Shown here: positions 35,526 to 46,150 of the stretch, one piece after another
Layout: the number at the start of each line of letters is the position of its first letter
Position numbering within the stretch: position 1 is the stretch's first letter
NCBI RefSeq assembly: GCF_905115235.1
Contig: NC_051852.1
Span: 32,995,199 to 33,059,198, forward strand
Source of the DNA: Hermetia illucens
Taxonomy: Eukaryota; Arthropoda; Insecta; Diptera; Stratiomyidae
Reading direction: 5' to 3'
DNA length: 64,000 nt
Notes under the pieces: model-generated
Told to the model about the DNA's origin: nothing
Seen by the model: only the letters and a program-made list of their open reading frames with translations
Databases searched by the model: none
Position numbers and translations under genes: made by a program

Positions 35526-36507
35526 TCATTCCCTTAGGACGCTGCGTTGCTCCCTTGCTTTCCTAACCAAACATCTGATTTCTTTGCTGGCTTTTTCATT
35601 TTCATTTAGCTTCTCATATTGGCTAAGACAACTAGAAACACTTTCAGGCTCAAGGCTGTACCCGGCTGCTTTGAATTGGGCCATCACACGATCAGGATCG
35701 TATCCCGATGGCCAACGTCCCATTTGAGATGATCCTCCTGTTGAAGAGTCAACGAAAATTCCTAGCCTGGAAACTTGGCAGCGAAGGATATGGTCTACTT
35801 CTGATGTCTCAGGGTAAACATTAGTTGAAAGTAGCTTAGCTAACTCTGGAGAAGCGTTAGAGGATTTTAGACATTCGTTGAAAATTTGTTTAAATTGCTG
35901 TTGACTTGCTGGTTGAAATGGTTTGGCGGCAACCTGTAGAAATTTTAAGGAAAATATTTTAATTGGAAGCCTGTTTACGCAAATATCCTTATGAATAGGG
36001 TAGTGGGAATAATGAAGGAATGGCGTACGAATAGGGTTGTGGGAGTAATTGTGGTTGCTAGTTCCTGACACCTAATAATGAAGCACTGTCAGTGTCGACT
36101 GAGTCGCCTCATCGCCTTCCCATCTTCCCAATCGGTCTAGGAGAATAAACTTTCCTTTTGAATACCTTTTTGAGTCACCCATCCATAGAAAATCGCGAGC
36201 CCAGGGGTTTTTGTAATTTTATCACCTTTGAAACTTCCTATTGTAACTTGATTCGCTTTCCATCATCCTTTTGAACTCTTACAAAGATTTGCCTTAACAT
36301 TCCCCTTTAAAACCGTTTGATAGTGTTGATAGAAGTCACCTTAGAATCGTTGGTCTTAAGTCCTTGTGCTACACAAAATCTTTTACAATCCATCTATTAA
36401 CAATGGAAGTACTAATTTCTACGGGGCTACTGGGCTAAACTTTTTTTTAGGTTGAAAAAATCACTTACAACAATCAGAAATGCACAAAACATAACTATCA
36501 AATCCAT
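35526..36507 (-). CDS. Minus-C odorant-binding protein OBP-c (two exons)
   Basis: Secreted OBP of the Minus-C type. Exon 1 (36,507-36,469) codes 13 residues starting MDLIVMFC. The 535-bp intron (36,468-35,934) has GTAAGT at the donor and TTTCTACAG at the acceptor. Exon 2 (35,933-35,526) codes 135 residues; total 148. Aligned to OBP-a, C1 (NEC), C3 (LRC), C4 (SSC) and C6 (IRC) are kept, while C2 is His and C5 is Asn. Since C2 and C5 pair with each other in classic OBPs, one whole disulfide has been lost cleanly. An insert of about ten residues rich in Ser, Gly and Gln precedes the GYDPDRV core. The C-terminal tail is charged (KAREQRSVLRE). Open and well formed; a strong TATA-like box lies upstream and ATTAAA downstream. 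Confidence 0.88.
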
Positions 36508-36594
36508 ACGTGAAACTTTAAATGAGTCAAACTTGCACTGGTAACAAACGAAAACTGCTATTGTCGAATTCGATGGTAATAATGTGTCCACAGA

Positions 36595-36602
36595 TTTTTA
36601 TA
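36595..36602 (-). promoter_or_regulatory. Candidate TATA box of OBP-c
   Basis: The minus strand reads CTATAAAAATC about 88 bases upstream of the OBP-c start codon, the best TATA match among the three OBP genes. Confidence 0.45.
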
Positions 36603-36609
36603 GTGCCAG

Positions 36610-37270
36610 ATCATATGTTTTTGGGGTCTTATTTCAATTCTGGGCTTGTGGTTGAAGTCTTGATCTTGATCTAATTGAAAATAATGAGACGTGCTAAATT
36701 GCTCGTCGTCTGAGAATAAATTGTTATGTTCCTTATAATACAAATTCATGGAGTATTTAGTTCTTATATTCGCGAATCCAAACCCTGCAAAATTATAGAT
36801 AATCTCAACAAGATTTCGGATGAAATTGGGGATAGTAAATAAAATAATCAGAAAATGTGTGATGAACGAACTTTGGTATTTGGATGTAATGACACAAAAT
36901 TCTTAGTGAAACGAGGACAAGTCATTAGAGTTGATCGTATCTATGAAAAGACTAATTTTCAAATCAAAATGAAAGATTTAAAATAGTGCGCTGTTTGTTA
37001 CAATCAAATATATGCCAATTAGAAGCAGAGTGAAAATCTTCTTGAATGATAGCGGAGGAAGAGCTTTTTTGACACTAAGTAGTTTCCTCCTAAGCTGAGA
37101 TTGCCACCGAAAGCATGCATTGGGGTTGAAAATTGCTTACATTGATAAAGTAAAGCGATAAATGATGACAAGGTGTTCGGAATGGTCCACGGAGCTTGTG
37201 TGATATCGTATTCAAAGTGTCCATTTTTCCGGATTATTTGTAAATCAAGGGCCTATTAAAACCATCTTCG
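36610..37270. other. No gene seen
   Basis: Upstream flank of OBP-c; AT-rich, no coding likeness. Any enhancer for OBP-c could lie here but cannot be read by eye. Confidence 0.45.
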
Positions 37271-37274
37271 ACTC

Positions 37275-38060
37275 TCCCGGTACACAGTAACACCACTTTT
37301 ATATATTACATCACGGGGTGGAGTTAGCTCACTTTGGCTAGGTCTCCTTCCCTCTACCCAAGGCGACCGTAAACGAGCCTTCCTCACCTCTTCCGGTTTT
37401 TGAAGTCTACTTTGAATCACTGCGACCATGGATTTGATAGCGTCCCAGTTATCCTGGCAATCTACCGTTCTCCGGACAAATTTTTTCGGCGCAAGTACTA
37501 CACCTAGAGTTTCTTTCCTCTAAATTCCTCCTTTCTTCCACGAATTTCGAGCATTGGAAGGATACATGCGCTGAATCCTTCGGAATTGAAATGTCCAATT
37601 TAAACCTATATAAGTATTGAGGGTATCCAGGTCGGTGAGAAACTGGGTGAAATTATAATTAATCCCCCCAAGTCTTCTCTCCAGCCGCACTATGATGTTA
37701 GGGATCAACCTATGAATCCAACGACCTTTATTTGCGTACTCCCATCGCCATTGCCATCTCTCGCTTTCGGTTTTTTCGCTTCCAACAAAGGAAAGGTGGA
37801 CTTGATGTTATATATGTTCGTTATCTAATCTCCCAAGCTGTCAGTTGGCGCCAGATGACAAGATGACGAACGCCGCATTAACTGCGATGGTCCAGAAGGA
37901 AAAACACACCCTCAGGACTGTTCCTCTGTAGGCGCCTACTTAACTCTCAATGACCGGGAGCAATCTAATATAGATAAATCCTAGAGCGAATTTTCCCCAT
38001 AGTGTTTAGAAGACATATGGGTTTATAGTAGGATGGCTGACATGGAGGTTTAACAGTCTT
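37275..38060 (-). mobile_element. R1-clade LINE 3' part, internally deleted (R1-E)
   Basis: Minus strand: the 3' UTR and the region before it match R1-A at 2.9-3.35 kb (shared LERRLGGINYNFTQFLT-type block near 37,630-37,690). Around 37,870-37,930 remains of the post-RT region (NAAFVI type) occur. At about 37,930 it jumps back to the RT entry (LLPVIES near 37,950; the YRPI region near 38,020). The body of RT is deleted. Confidence 0.7.
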
Positions 38061-38084
38061 AGACAACAATACCAGTACTGACAA

Positions 38085-40188
38085 CAATACCAGAGAAGGG
38101 AGGTTATTTGATTTTATGACTTCAGCTGGTCTCATTACTGCAAAACATAGGGTGCACCTCTACGTTTACAGAACCGAGAAGAGGTGAAGTAATTGACTTA
38201 GCAATCCGTACTTCAAAGGTGTTAGAGTTGATTACACACCGGCGGGTGCTACGCTATATCACCGATACCTAGAATTAAATCCAACTGCGGGCGAGTAGTC
38301 TAAATTACAAACATGGAACCGTAGAAAAACGGATTAGGCAAAGTTCAACGAACTTTCTGGCAATAAAGTGCAGCTCTCTAAGCGACTAAGGGCTCCTCTG
38401 GCGATAGAAGATCAGTTGGAAACGCTATCTCTCTGGGCAAAAGCGGTAAAACAATTCCGTGGCTGAACTGCGAATAGCAAAAGCTCAGGAAATCAACCAA
38501 GTGACTTCTGAACCTGCCTGTAAAAGCAATAAGAATGAAGACTGGTTCCTGAACTCACAGCGTGAATATAAGAGGCTCGTACGTTCAAAACGAGAGTCCT
38601 TTAGAGCATATTGTGAGGAACTGGAAGGAGAGAGACAGACTTCTAAGCTGTATAGAGTCCTTAAAAAGGATGAGTCGTCCAAGTTGGGCTATTTTACAAA
38701 ACCAGATGGTACTTTTACAAATTCCAGAGTTGAATCTACATGGACTCTTTTGGAGGTACAGTATTCGGGAGTACTGGTAGCAGGAGCGGATGGAGAGAGT
38801 TGGCGGTTCCTGCAACCCTTGAATGTACGTAACATAAGTGTTGCAAGACAAATTGGAACACTGCGAAGAAAAAGTAAGAGCTGCTATACAATCCCTTGCC
38901 CATTCCAAAGCACCTGGCTTGGATGGCATTTATCCAGCAATGCTAAACGAGGGCATAGAGCACTTAGAGCGACTGCTAAGAAATATCTTGCTTTGAGCTC
39001 CGTGCCAACCTTTTGGCAAAACATTAAGGTAGTCTTCATACCGAAGCCTCCGAAAGATGATTGTTCAAATCCGAAGAACTTCCGACAGACCAGTTTGGCA
39101 TCATTCTTGCTGAAAGGTTTGGAAAGACTGGTTGGAAGTCATATTCATGGGAAGGCGTTAAGGTTACACCCATTAAATGGAAGATAACATACTTACCCAC
39201 GTAGAAAGTCTTGTGAGTCTGGTCTTCATTCTTTGGTTTCCAAAATAAGGGATGAAACTCTGAAGGGTGAGTAAGATATAGGTGCTTCATTTAAGTTCGT
39301 TTGATTGTGCGCGTTTCCAAAAACTGTGTAATGCTGTCAGAGCGCATGGTATCGATGATACTCTAATTGGACCTACGCTACGCTAACGCGGAAATTGCCG
39401 GGTGCTGAAGTGGGTATCGATCGCTACCTAACAGCAGAAGTAACGAAAGGCTGCCCCCAAGGAGCTGTGGTATCGCCACTTCTGTGGAGTACGCTGATCG
39501 ACTCACTCTATGCGAACTGAAAAATTTAGCAATGCACCCTCAAGCTTACGCTCATGACGTGGATATGCTAGCTCGGAATGGTGTGAAGAAATATTCACAC
39601 ATTCGGTGCCTCAGACGTTGGCTTTCATTTAATCTAAATAAAAGGAAAATGGCATTATTTAGAAAAAAGAGAAAACTTACACCATTTTCAGCCCCTGGAT
39701 ATATTCAGTCAAAGCACTGCAATGAAAACAGCTCATAGACGAGTTCGCCCAGATCTATGGGAAAACAAGGGCAACAGAGCATTCGAAGAATTATTAAGAA
39801 AATTGAATCCAGTTCATAAAATGGCCTCTAATTCTCGGGTCCCCATACATTCTTTTGTTAGAAAATATGAAATCATCCTGAAACATAGGGAAAACTGGGA
39901 AATCCAAAAGAAATATGTGGTGGGATGTACAGAAGTATTCTCCATCAATGGCTCAAAAACGGAACAGGGTTCTGGAGCTGGACTCTACGTACTTCTCGAG
40001 TAAAAACGAGAAGTGGACTTTTCCTTTGGGGCAATATGCAACAATAAGCTGAAGAATATACTAAGGGCAGCAACTTGGACGATTACAATCTCCTTCCATA
40101 ACCAGGCTTCACTGAAAGCTTTGAGTAGTCATTTGATCTCGTCGAAAATCGGTCAGGAATGTAGAAACCATTTGATTATCATCGTGAA
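38085..40188 (+). mobile_element. LOA-like LINE, broken (LOA-A)
   Basis: In order: endonuclease C-terminus (REGRLFDFMTSAGL, near 38,100), linker (SFRAYCEELEGERQTSKLYRV, near 38,600-38,660), RT (VVFIPKPPKDD...NFRQTSLASFLLKGLERLV at 39,030-39,130; GCPQGAVVSPLLW near 39,450-39,485; YAHDVDMLA near 39,550, where the family has YADD), and RNase H (INGSKTEQGSGAGLYV near 39,945-39,995, TDGSK in the sister copy). RT plus RNase H and the HPL-type RT linker suit the LOA clade; R1 or I are alternatives. The Ala-His-Asp-Val at the catalytic site and the frameshifts show it is dead. It stops in RNase H where R1-F begins. Confidence 0.7.
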
Positions 40189-40189
40189 A

Positions 40190-43100
40190 AAAGGTGATAT
40201 AACATACGCCAATATCCTCAGGAAGGTCAAATCTGACCCGGAGCTGCTTGACCTTGAAGAAAGAGTCAGTCGACTCAAACGTTTCAAAAAAGAAGATTTG
40301 ATGCTCGAGCCAAAACGGCTCAAAGTTTTCTCGACAAAGTGCAGAAACCATTAGAAAAGAGGCACAAGTACGGACCAAAAACTAACAGATTGTGATACCA
40401 TGTGAAAACATCTATCAGCTTACCAGCTGAAGCAGCATTCAAACTGCTGGCGGCTTGTAAAGCAAAAATAGGTTGGATCATTTGCCGACCACAAGCCCTG
40501 CTTTAGATATCCACATAGCGGCGAAATGCACCGGTGAGAGTAACAGGTCGAAAAGGTGCAAAAATGTGGGAGAAAAGATCATATGTTCAGTGAGTGCAAG
40601 AGTAAAAAGGATGTCGACTCTGGGCATCTTGTAGGCAGATGCCATGTCTTTAGAAAAGCCTTGGATGCAGTAATGAAATGAGGTTAATATAAATTAACCA
40701 CAATGGCAACACAGACCATCTATCAGAAGGTGGCCATAATCAGCCCGCCTTATCGCAGCAATACGAGTAGTACGTTGGCTAAAATATTACCAATATGGGT
40801 GTGTAGAAATCAAACCATCCAAGAAGTTATAGAGTTTCCAGAACTAGGATTCATCGGGGCAAAACTAATTGACATGTTCATATGTAGTTACCATGATCCA
40901 CTAAATGTGACGATAGCAAAATTCGAAGAAGAAAAACTGGAATGCTGGTGATTTGCTGTGGATTGCGGCAGTAGAACTACAACGCTAGGAGTATACCTTG
41001 ATGCTTTCGCGGAGCGAGGCTTCGTGAAACAGGGTCCGGCTCAGTAGTCGATCTAACATATGTGAATACCACATTGGCGAGGAGAATGGTCTGATTTGTC
41101 AGTGAGCACTATACTCATAGCAACCACCAGGGAATTTTCCTCTAGATCGAATATGGACCATGTGGCGATGTGCATTCCCGTGGAGCTGCAAATCGGAGTT
41201 GATCTTTGAAAAAGCTTGAAGAGGATGCACTCATAGAGATGCGATTGGGAAGCCAATCCCGGTGGTGTGACTTTAGAGAAGGTTGAGCAAATGATGAGAT
41301 GCATAATGATAGCATTCGACGCTACTATGCCGAGGCAGATGTTCCTAGTAAATAGAGAGTCAAAATATTGGTGAAATGAAGAAATCGCGAAGCTTTATCT
41401 TTTCGAGTAAGAAGGGTTTGCCAAAGATGTAGAGGAAGACCAGACTTCGACGAGAGACGGGAAGTATATGCAAACCTTTGAGATAGGCAAGCACCAGCAA
41501 GCGAGAATGCTTCAAGGAACTTTACACGGAGGCAAATCCCCCTAGATAAAGAGGCAGTGTAAAAAATATTAACGAGCACTGAACGTCTGCATCATACCTG
41601 CAGTAATTAAAGAGGAACTTGCAGGGATTTGCCAGAGAATCGGTAATAATAAAGATCCCGGTTTGTATCCTGTTCTCAATAAAGCCCGAGCTGTTAAGAC
41701 CAGACCCGGTAATTGAAGCAAGCATGTAGAAGAAGTTTTCCCCGCTCGGTGAAAGAAGCAAAAACTAGTTTTACTCCCGGGGTCCAATAAGCAACCGCCA
41801 CATCCATCATCACACGATTCGATTTCCCATTTCGATACAGTAGGAAAGAAGCTAAAAAGTGTCAACTCTAGATTTCTCCCTACCATAGGATATAAGATGG
41901 CCTATCAGAGCAATAATTTGGATTTCGACGGACCCGCATAATGATGGACGTCGTAAGCGTGGTTTCGTCTAATAAATGCTGAGCTGTGGTTACATTGGAC
42001 GTCAAAAATTCAATTTAGCAAGCTGGAAGTGTATAAAGAGTTCATTGGCTAAAACGGGTGTCCCCGGCTTTTTGACTAAACTCCTCGCAAGTTACCTCTC
42101 GAGTTTACTCAAGCAATGAACCGTCACAGCGTTACACAGGGCTCAATGTTGGGTCCTCTCCTGTGGAACGTAATGTACAATGACGTCTTTGCCCTTTCCG
42201 TGCCAAAGAAGACCATCCAGCTATGGTTGCGTTCCCCAAACAATCTGAAGACGTTGAAGTGGACGCTAACGCGCAATAACAGCGTGGCTAGATATTATTC
42301 AGCTAGACCTTGTGGAAAAAAGACGAGACGGTCTTGATCACCAACCATAGGAAAAGGAATAGGATTGATATTTGTGTTGGTGGTCACATCATTACTTCAA
42401 AGCCAGTTATCAAATACATGGGGGTGATGACTGACGCGAGATTCAACTTCAAGGGGCACCCGGACTATACCTATGAGAAAGCTGTAAATACCAGCATATC
42501 GTTAGCCCGGATGATGCCTAACATTGGAGGCCCAAAATACAGCCTAAGGGTAGTTCAGTCTACACTATTATACGCGACACTAGTTTGGAAGGGAGCACAA
42601 GCATGTGAGAGCAATCGGAGGAGAGTAAACATGACTTATTGCTTAGTGGCGCTAAAGGTGTGCAACGCCTTCAGAACAATCTCAGGTGAGGCAGCGTAAA
42701 TTATTGCAGGAATGTAATGATGGACATTCTGACAAGTGGCGCACCTTATCTGTACGAGAAAAGTATAATGAATCTACCTGAAAAGAATACATAATTCCGA
42801 AAGGCAGCAAGGCGGGAGTCGCAGGGAAAATAGGATGATTCGCAAAGGAGTCGCTGAACCCACACTTTGAATCCTCATATTAAAGAGTGGATTCAGCGAC
42901 GATACGACGAGACTAACTTCCATCTGACCCAATTCCTGTTAAGGAATAGTGGTTACTGGAAGTGTCTGAATCGTTTTAAGTTGAATGATACTTCCTTTAG
43001 TCCTGAATGTGCTTGCACACCTGAGGAACAGGTTATGTTCTACTGTCCACGATTTTGCTTAGAGAGGAAGACTCAACATAAACCCGTATAACATCGTCGG

Positions 43101-43300
43101 GGAAATGCTGAAGTCGGAGTGAATTTTGCATTGATAAGAATTCCGGCGGAACTTGGAAAAACGGAACGTGCAAGGAGTGGGCGAAAACAGAAGGTTTGGT
43201 CGCATGAAGCGCGGTACCGTAGCATGTAGTAATTTTTTGCGGATATTCTGAGGGGAAGGAAAAAGGAGAAAGTGGACCCGGCCCTCATGGTCGTAAATTA
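40190..43300 (+). mobile_element. R1-clade LINE, most complete copy, broken (R1-F)
   Basis: It starts within ORF1 (GDITYANILRKVKSDPELLD, near 40,190-40,255), then degraded zinc knuckles (40,430-40,660). The APE endonuclease follows (SPPYRSNT near 40,735; IWVCRNQTIQEVIEFPELGF, 40,790-40,850), then RT (QGSMLGPLLWNVMYNDV near 42,130-42,190; IITSKPVIKYMGVMTDARFN near 42,390-42,450), and the C-terminal HLTQFLLRNSGYWKCLNRF with its cysteine motif (42,900-43,080). All ORF2 domains of R1 are represented, in many frames. Confidence 0.8.
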
Positions 43301-43309
43301 TCGTTTATG

Positions 43310-44040
43310 CGCTATTTAAATTATTGATTTTGTAGAGGCACACATAGGTTTGAAATGATCAAGGTCAGTAACATTAGTGATAGGAAAAACTTCATCTGTA
43401 GTGCATGCTTCACATGAATGTGGATCTCTGTGCTGAACCAAGTTGGACCAGACCGCAGGTATCTAGGAGAAACAGGGACATAACAGGGAAGCAATAGGGA
43501 AATGTATTCTATAGAATGCTGAGAACTTGGCCTTAAATTAAGCTATGTTGAGGGCGTCGAAACCCAGGATTTCCCTCCCAGCATTATCGAACCTTCACTA
43601 CTTAATTCTGCCTCTAAGACCATAAAAATTTAAAATTTGGATTCCTTGATGTTTTCTGTGAAGATGTTCAAAGCGAAACCAAAAGGTGCCAATCCAAGCA
43701 AAAATATATTGTTTCGCATACTCGGGGTAAAAAGGGGTAAGTTTATCCGTAAATGTAACAAGGAATGAGTAAGCACATGGCTCCAAATGGAATGCCCTCA
43801 AATTAAGTTTTTTCTCCAATATATGCATATTACTACAAATAGCAACTTATTTTAATAAATCCACTATATGTACAATATATCAAATTCCTGCGAGTACGAA
43901 ATTTCCATACCCATCAAATCATCTCCGGAATCCTTTCACGACCACCAGAATTATTCCCCATCATTTTCAAAGAACTGTGAGTAGTATCTACATATCTCGA
44001 TGTAATAAAAATTCATCCGGTTAGGAAGGAAAAAAATATG
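43310..44040. other. No gene seen
   Basis: AT-rich DNA after R1-F. A 76-codon minus-strand frame at 43,598-43,828 has aromatic-rich composition but no recognised motif. Confidence 0.4.
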
Positions 44041-44048
44041 CCATTTCA

Positions 44049-44654
44049 TTGCACGAAACGGCAATAAATACGACAATAAAATCCATTTCCTCCATTGTCA
44101 AAATATCCGAAGAATACCCTCCACATCGTCTTCCCACAAGAAGCATCCTCAACATAGACACATTTCGGATGAGAAAAAATATTCAACCGATTCATGTCAT
44201 TTCCATACCCAGCATACCGGCAAACAGTGAAGCAGAAACCGAAACTTCTCAAAAATGCCCCGGAGATGGAATGATATTCAAAATAGACGATGTACGAGTA
44301 CGAGTCCTTTTTTTCGTCCCTCCTCTCTATATGGAGAGCACCATTGAATATTGTCCGAGAAAACTAAGTGTTGGAATCAGTCGAAATCCTAAAGCAGATA
44401 AAATGGAATCTCGCTTTCGAAAATTGCGACGCCAAATGAGAGGATGCGAAAGACTGATGTATTCAGTGCCCTCAATATATAAAACAGGACAAGCCTCCAG
44501 TGAAAAAGGGAGGCAGGATTCCATACTGCGTTATGATGGCTCAGAATCTTTCGAAATACCAACCGAAACAATATCTCAGATGGTGACTTCAATTTCAAAT
44601 AGTCCGAAACATATTTTTCGTAAAAATCCAACCCGCAAAGATGTAGATAGTTGA
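44049..44654 (+). CDS. Unrecognised 201-codon open frame
   Basis: The longest open frame in the window not explained by a known family. It starts MHETAINTTIKSISS. It is Ser, Ile, Arg and Lys rich, with no signal peptide, no clear membrane segment and no cysteine pattern. A long open frame on the opposite strand (44,389-44,742) overlaps it, so codon bias alone does not choose a strand. No splice partner, promoter or neighbour supports it. It may be chance in AT-rich DNA, an exon of an unknown gene, or a TE remnant. Confidence 0.15.
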   Translation: MHETAINTTIKSISSIVKISEEYPPHRLPTRSILNIDTFRMRKNIQPIHVISIPSIPANSEAETETSQKCPGDGMIFKIDDVRVRVLFFVPPLYMESTIEYCPRKLSVGISRNPKADKMESRFRKLRRQMRGCERLMYSVPSIYKTGQASSEKGRQDSILRYDGSESFEIPTETISQMVTSISNSPKHIFRKNPTRKDVDS

Positions 44655-44659
44655 GGAGA

Positions 44660-46150
44660 CGCACAGTAGGATACTTCGTGGGATCCGGATAGATTGGTAG
44701 ACCACTAATATCATCAATTTGGATGGAGGCGCTGATTTTCATTCGGCAATTTCTACTGGTTTTGTTTAGCGGATTTTGAAGTGCTGGACTGGTTCCTATT
44801 TAAATGTATATAGATAGAAAGTCAGATTATACGAAGGAAGATTTGAGGAAACATTTACTTATTGAATTCATTCAGATTCCAACCCTTTTCGACTTACTGA
44901 ACAATAGATTTTTTTTCACAGAAAATAAATTTAGGGAGCAATCTATACTTTTAAATAATCTTCATATACACAAGTTGTCGGGTGGGCAGTAAGGAAGTAA
45001 ATATGGAGAAGGAAAGCAGGAACGTGCTTCTGTATCCTTGAAAAACTGTTATCACTTACCACGACAGATCAACTTTATTGTTCAGCCTAATCTACACCCA
45101 CAGCGTACATGAAAAATATGCACATATAAATTTCATATGCTGGGCACATCTTTTGCATACAAGATTCCCAAAAAAATAAGAATTTATCGACATATCTTAT
45201 AGAATATGCGAAATTATGCGGCTATCGTAAAAATTTATGTCGCTGAATATTTTTGATTATATTACAATATTATTCGAAGAGCTCCGGAGCAATGATAACC
45301 GCCGCTGGGCCCTCGTTGTCCAACTGCCATTCTTCTGCGCTTTCCATACGTATTTTCCGAATGTATATTATATATGCTCCTCGAAACAGATGAAAATCCT
45401 TCGCGTACGAATCCTGCCCGCACTAATCCCAAGCCATATGCAAAGGAATGTCTTATCGGAGTGATTTCCATTGAAATGATAATCCGTTTAACTTATGTAT
45501 GGCTCCTCCATCGGATGGCGTATGCAAATATTCGTTCATTTGAAAATTCGGCATACACGCGGATGGGGTTGAGAGGGTACACCACCCCCGCCTATATTCT
45601 AAGCCGAATACTACGCTATCCAGGGCGCTTTGCAAACTACCGAGCTTTGAAGAAGTTTGTCGAAGACTATCGGAGTCATCCATATTTAAGTTCAGTGGAT
45701 TTTCTCCGGCAATTTTTGGTAGTCGGAATGGGATATTAGTTTTATTCGCCGGAATCTATGCCGGAATCGTTCGAGTATTGCTGCCGCTCTTAGATGTATG
45801 TCTGGGCCAGATAATAAGAAAATGCTATGGGGGCGGAGGCGATGGAGCCAAAACACTATCTAAATTCATTCCGAGTTAATTGAATCGGGAGTAATAGATG
45901 GCCTATAGTTTTAATGTGATTACTTTCAGTACATTGCGTGGCTGCGTTACGAAATTGCTAATTTTCGAAGAAAATTGATTATTTAAGTGGAATATCTGAA
46001 TGCTGGGAGTGTGCTGGATGAGTTTAATCTTAGGAGTTTGTACTCTGACTCTGGTATTTCTTTTTGAATTTTTATTTGGATTTTTTCATGCGGCAGTGCG
46101 ACGGCCGAGATTGTTGAGTGTTAGCCTGTTGACCTTTTTCCTTTTCCTTC
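44660..46150. other. No gene recognised
   Basis: AT-rich DNA. A 121-codon plus-strand frame at 45,374-45,739 was seen; its middle is moderately charged and it has no family motif. Otherwise nothing was seen. Confidence 0.35.
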
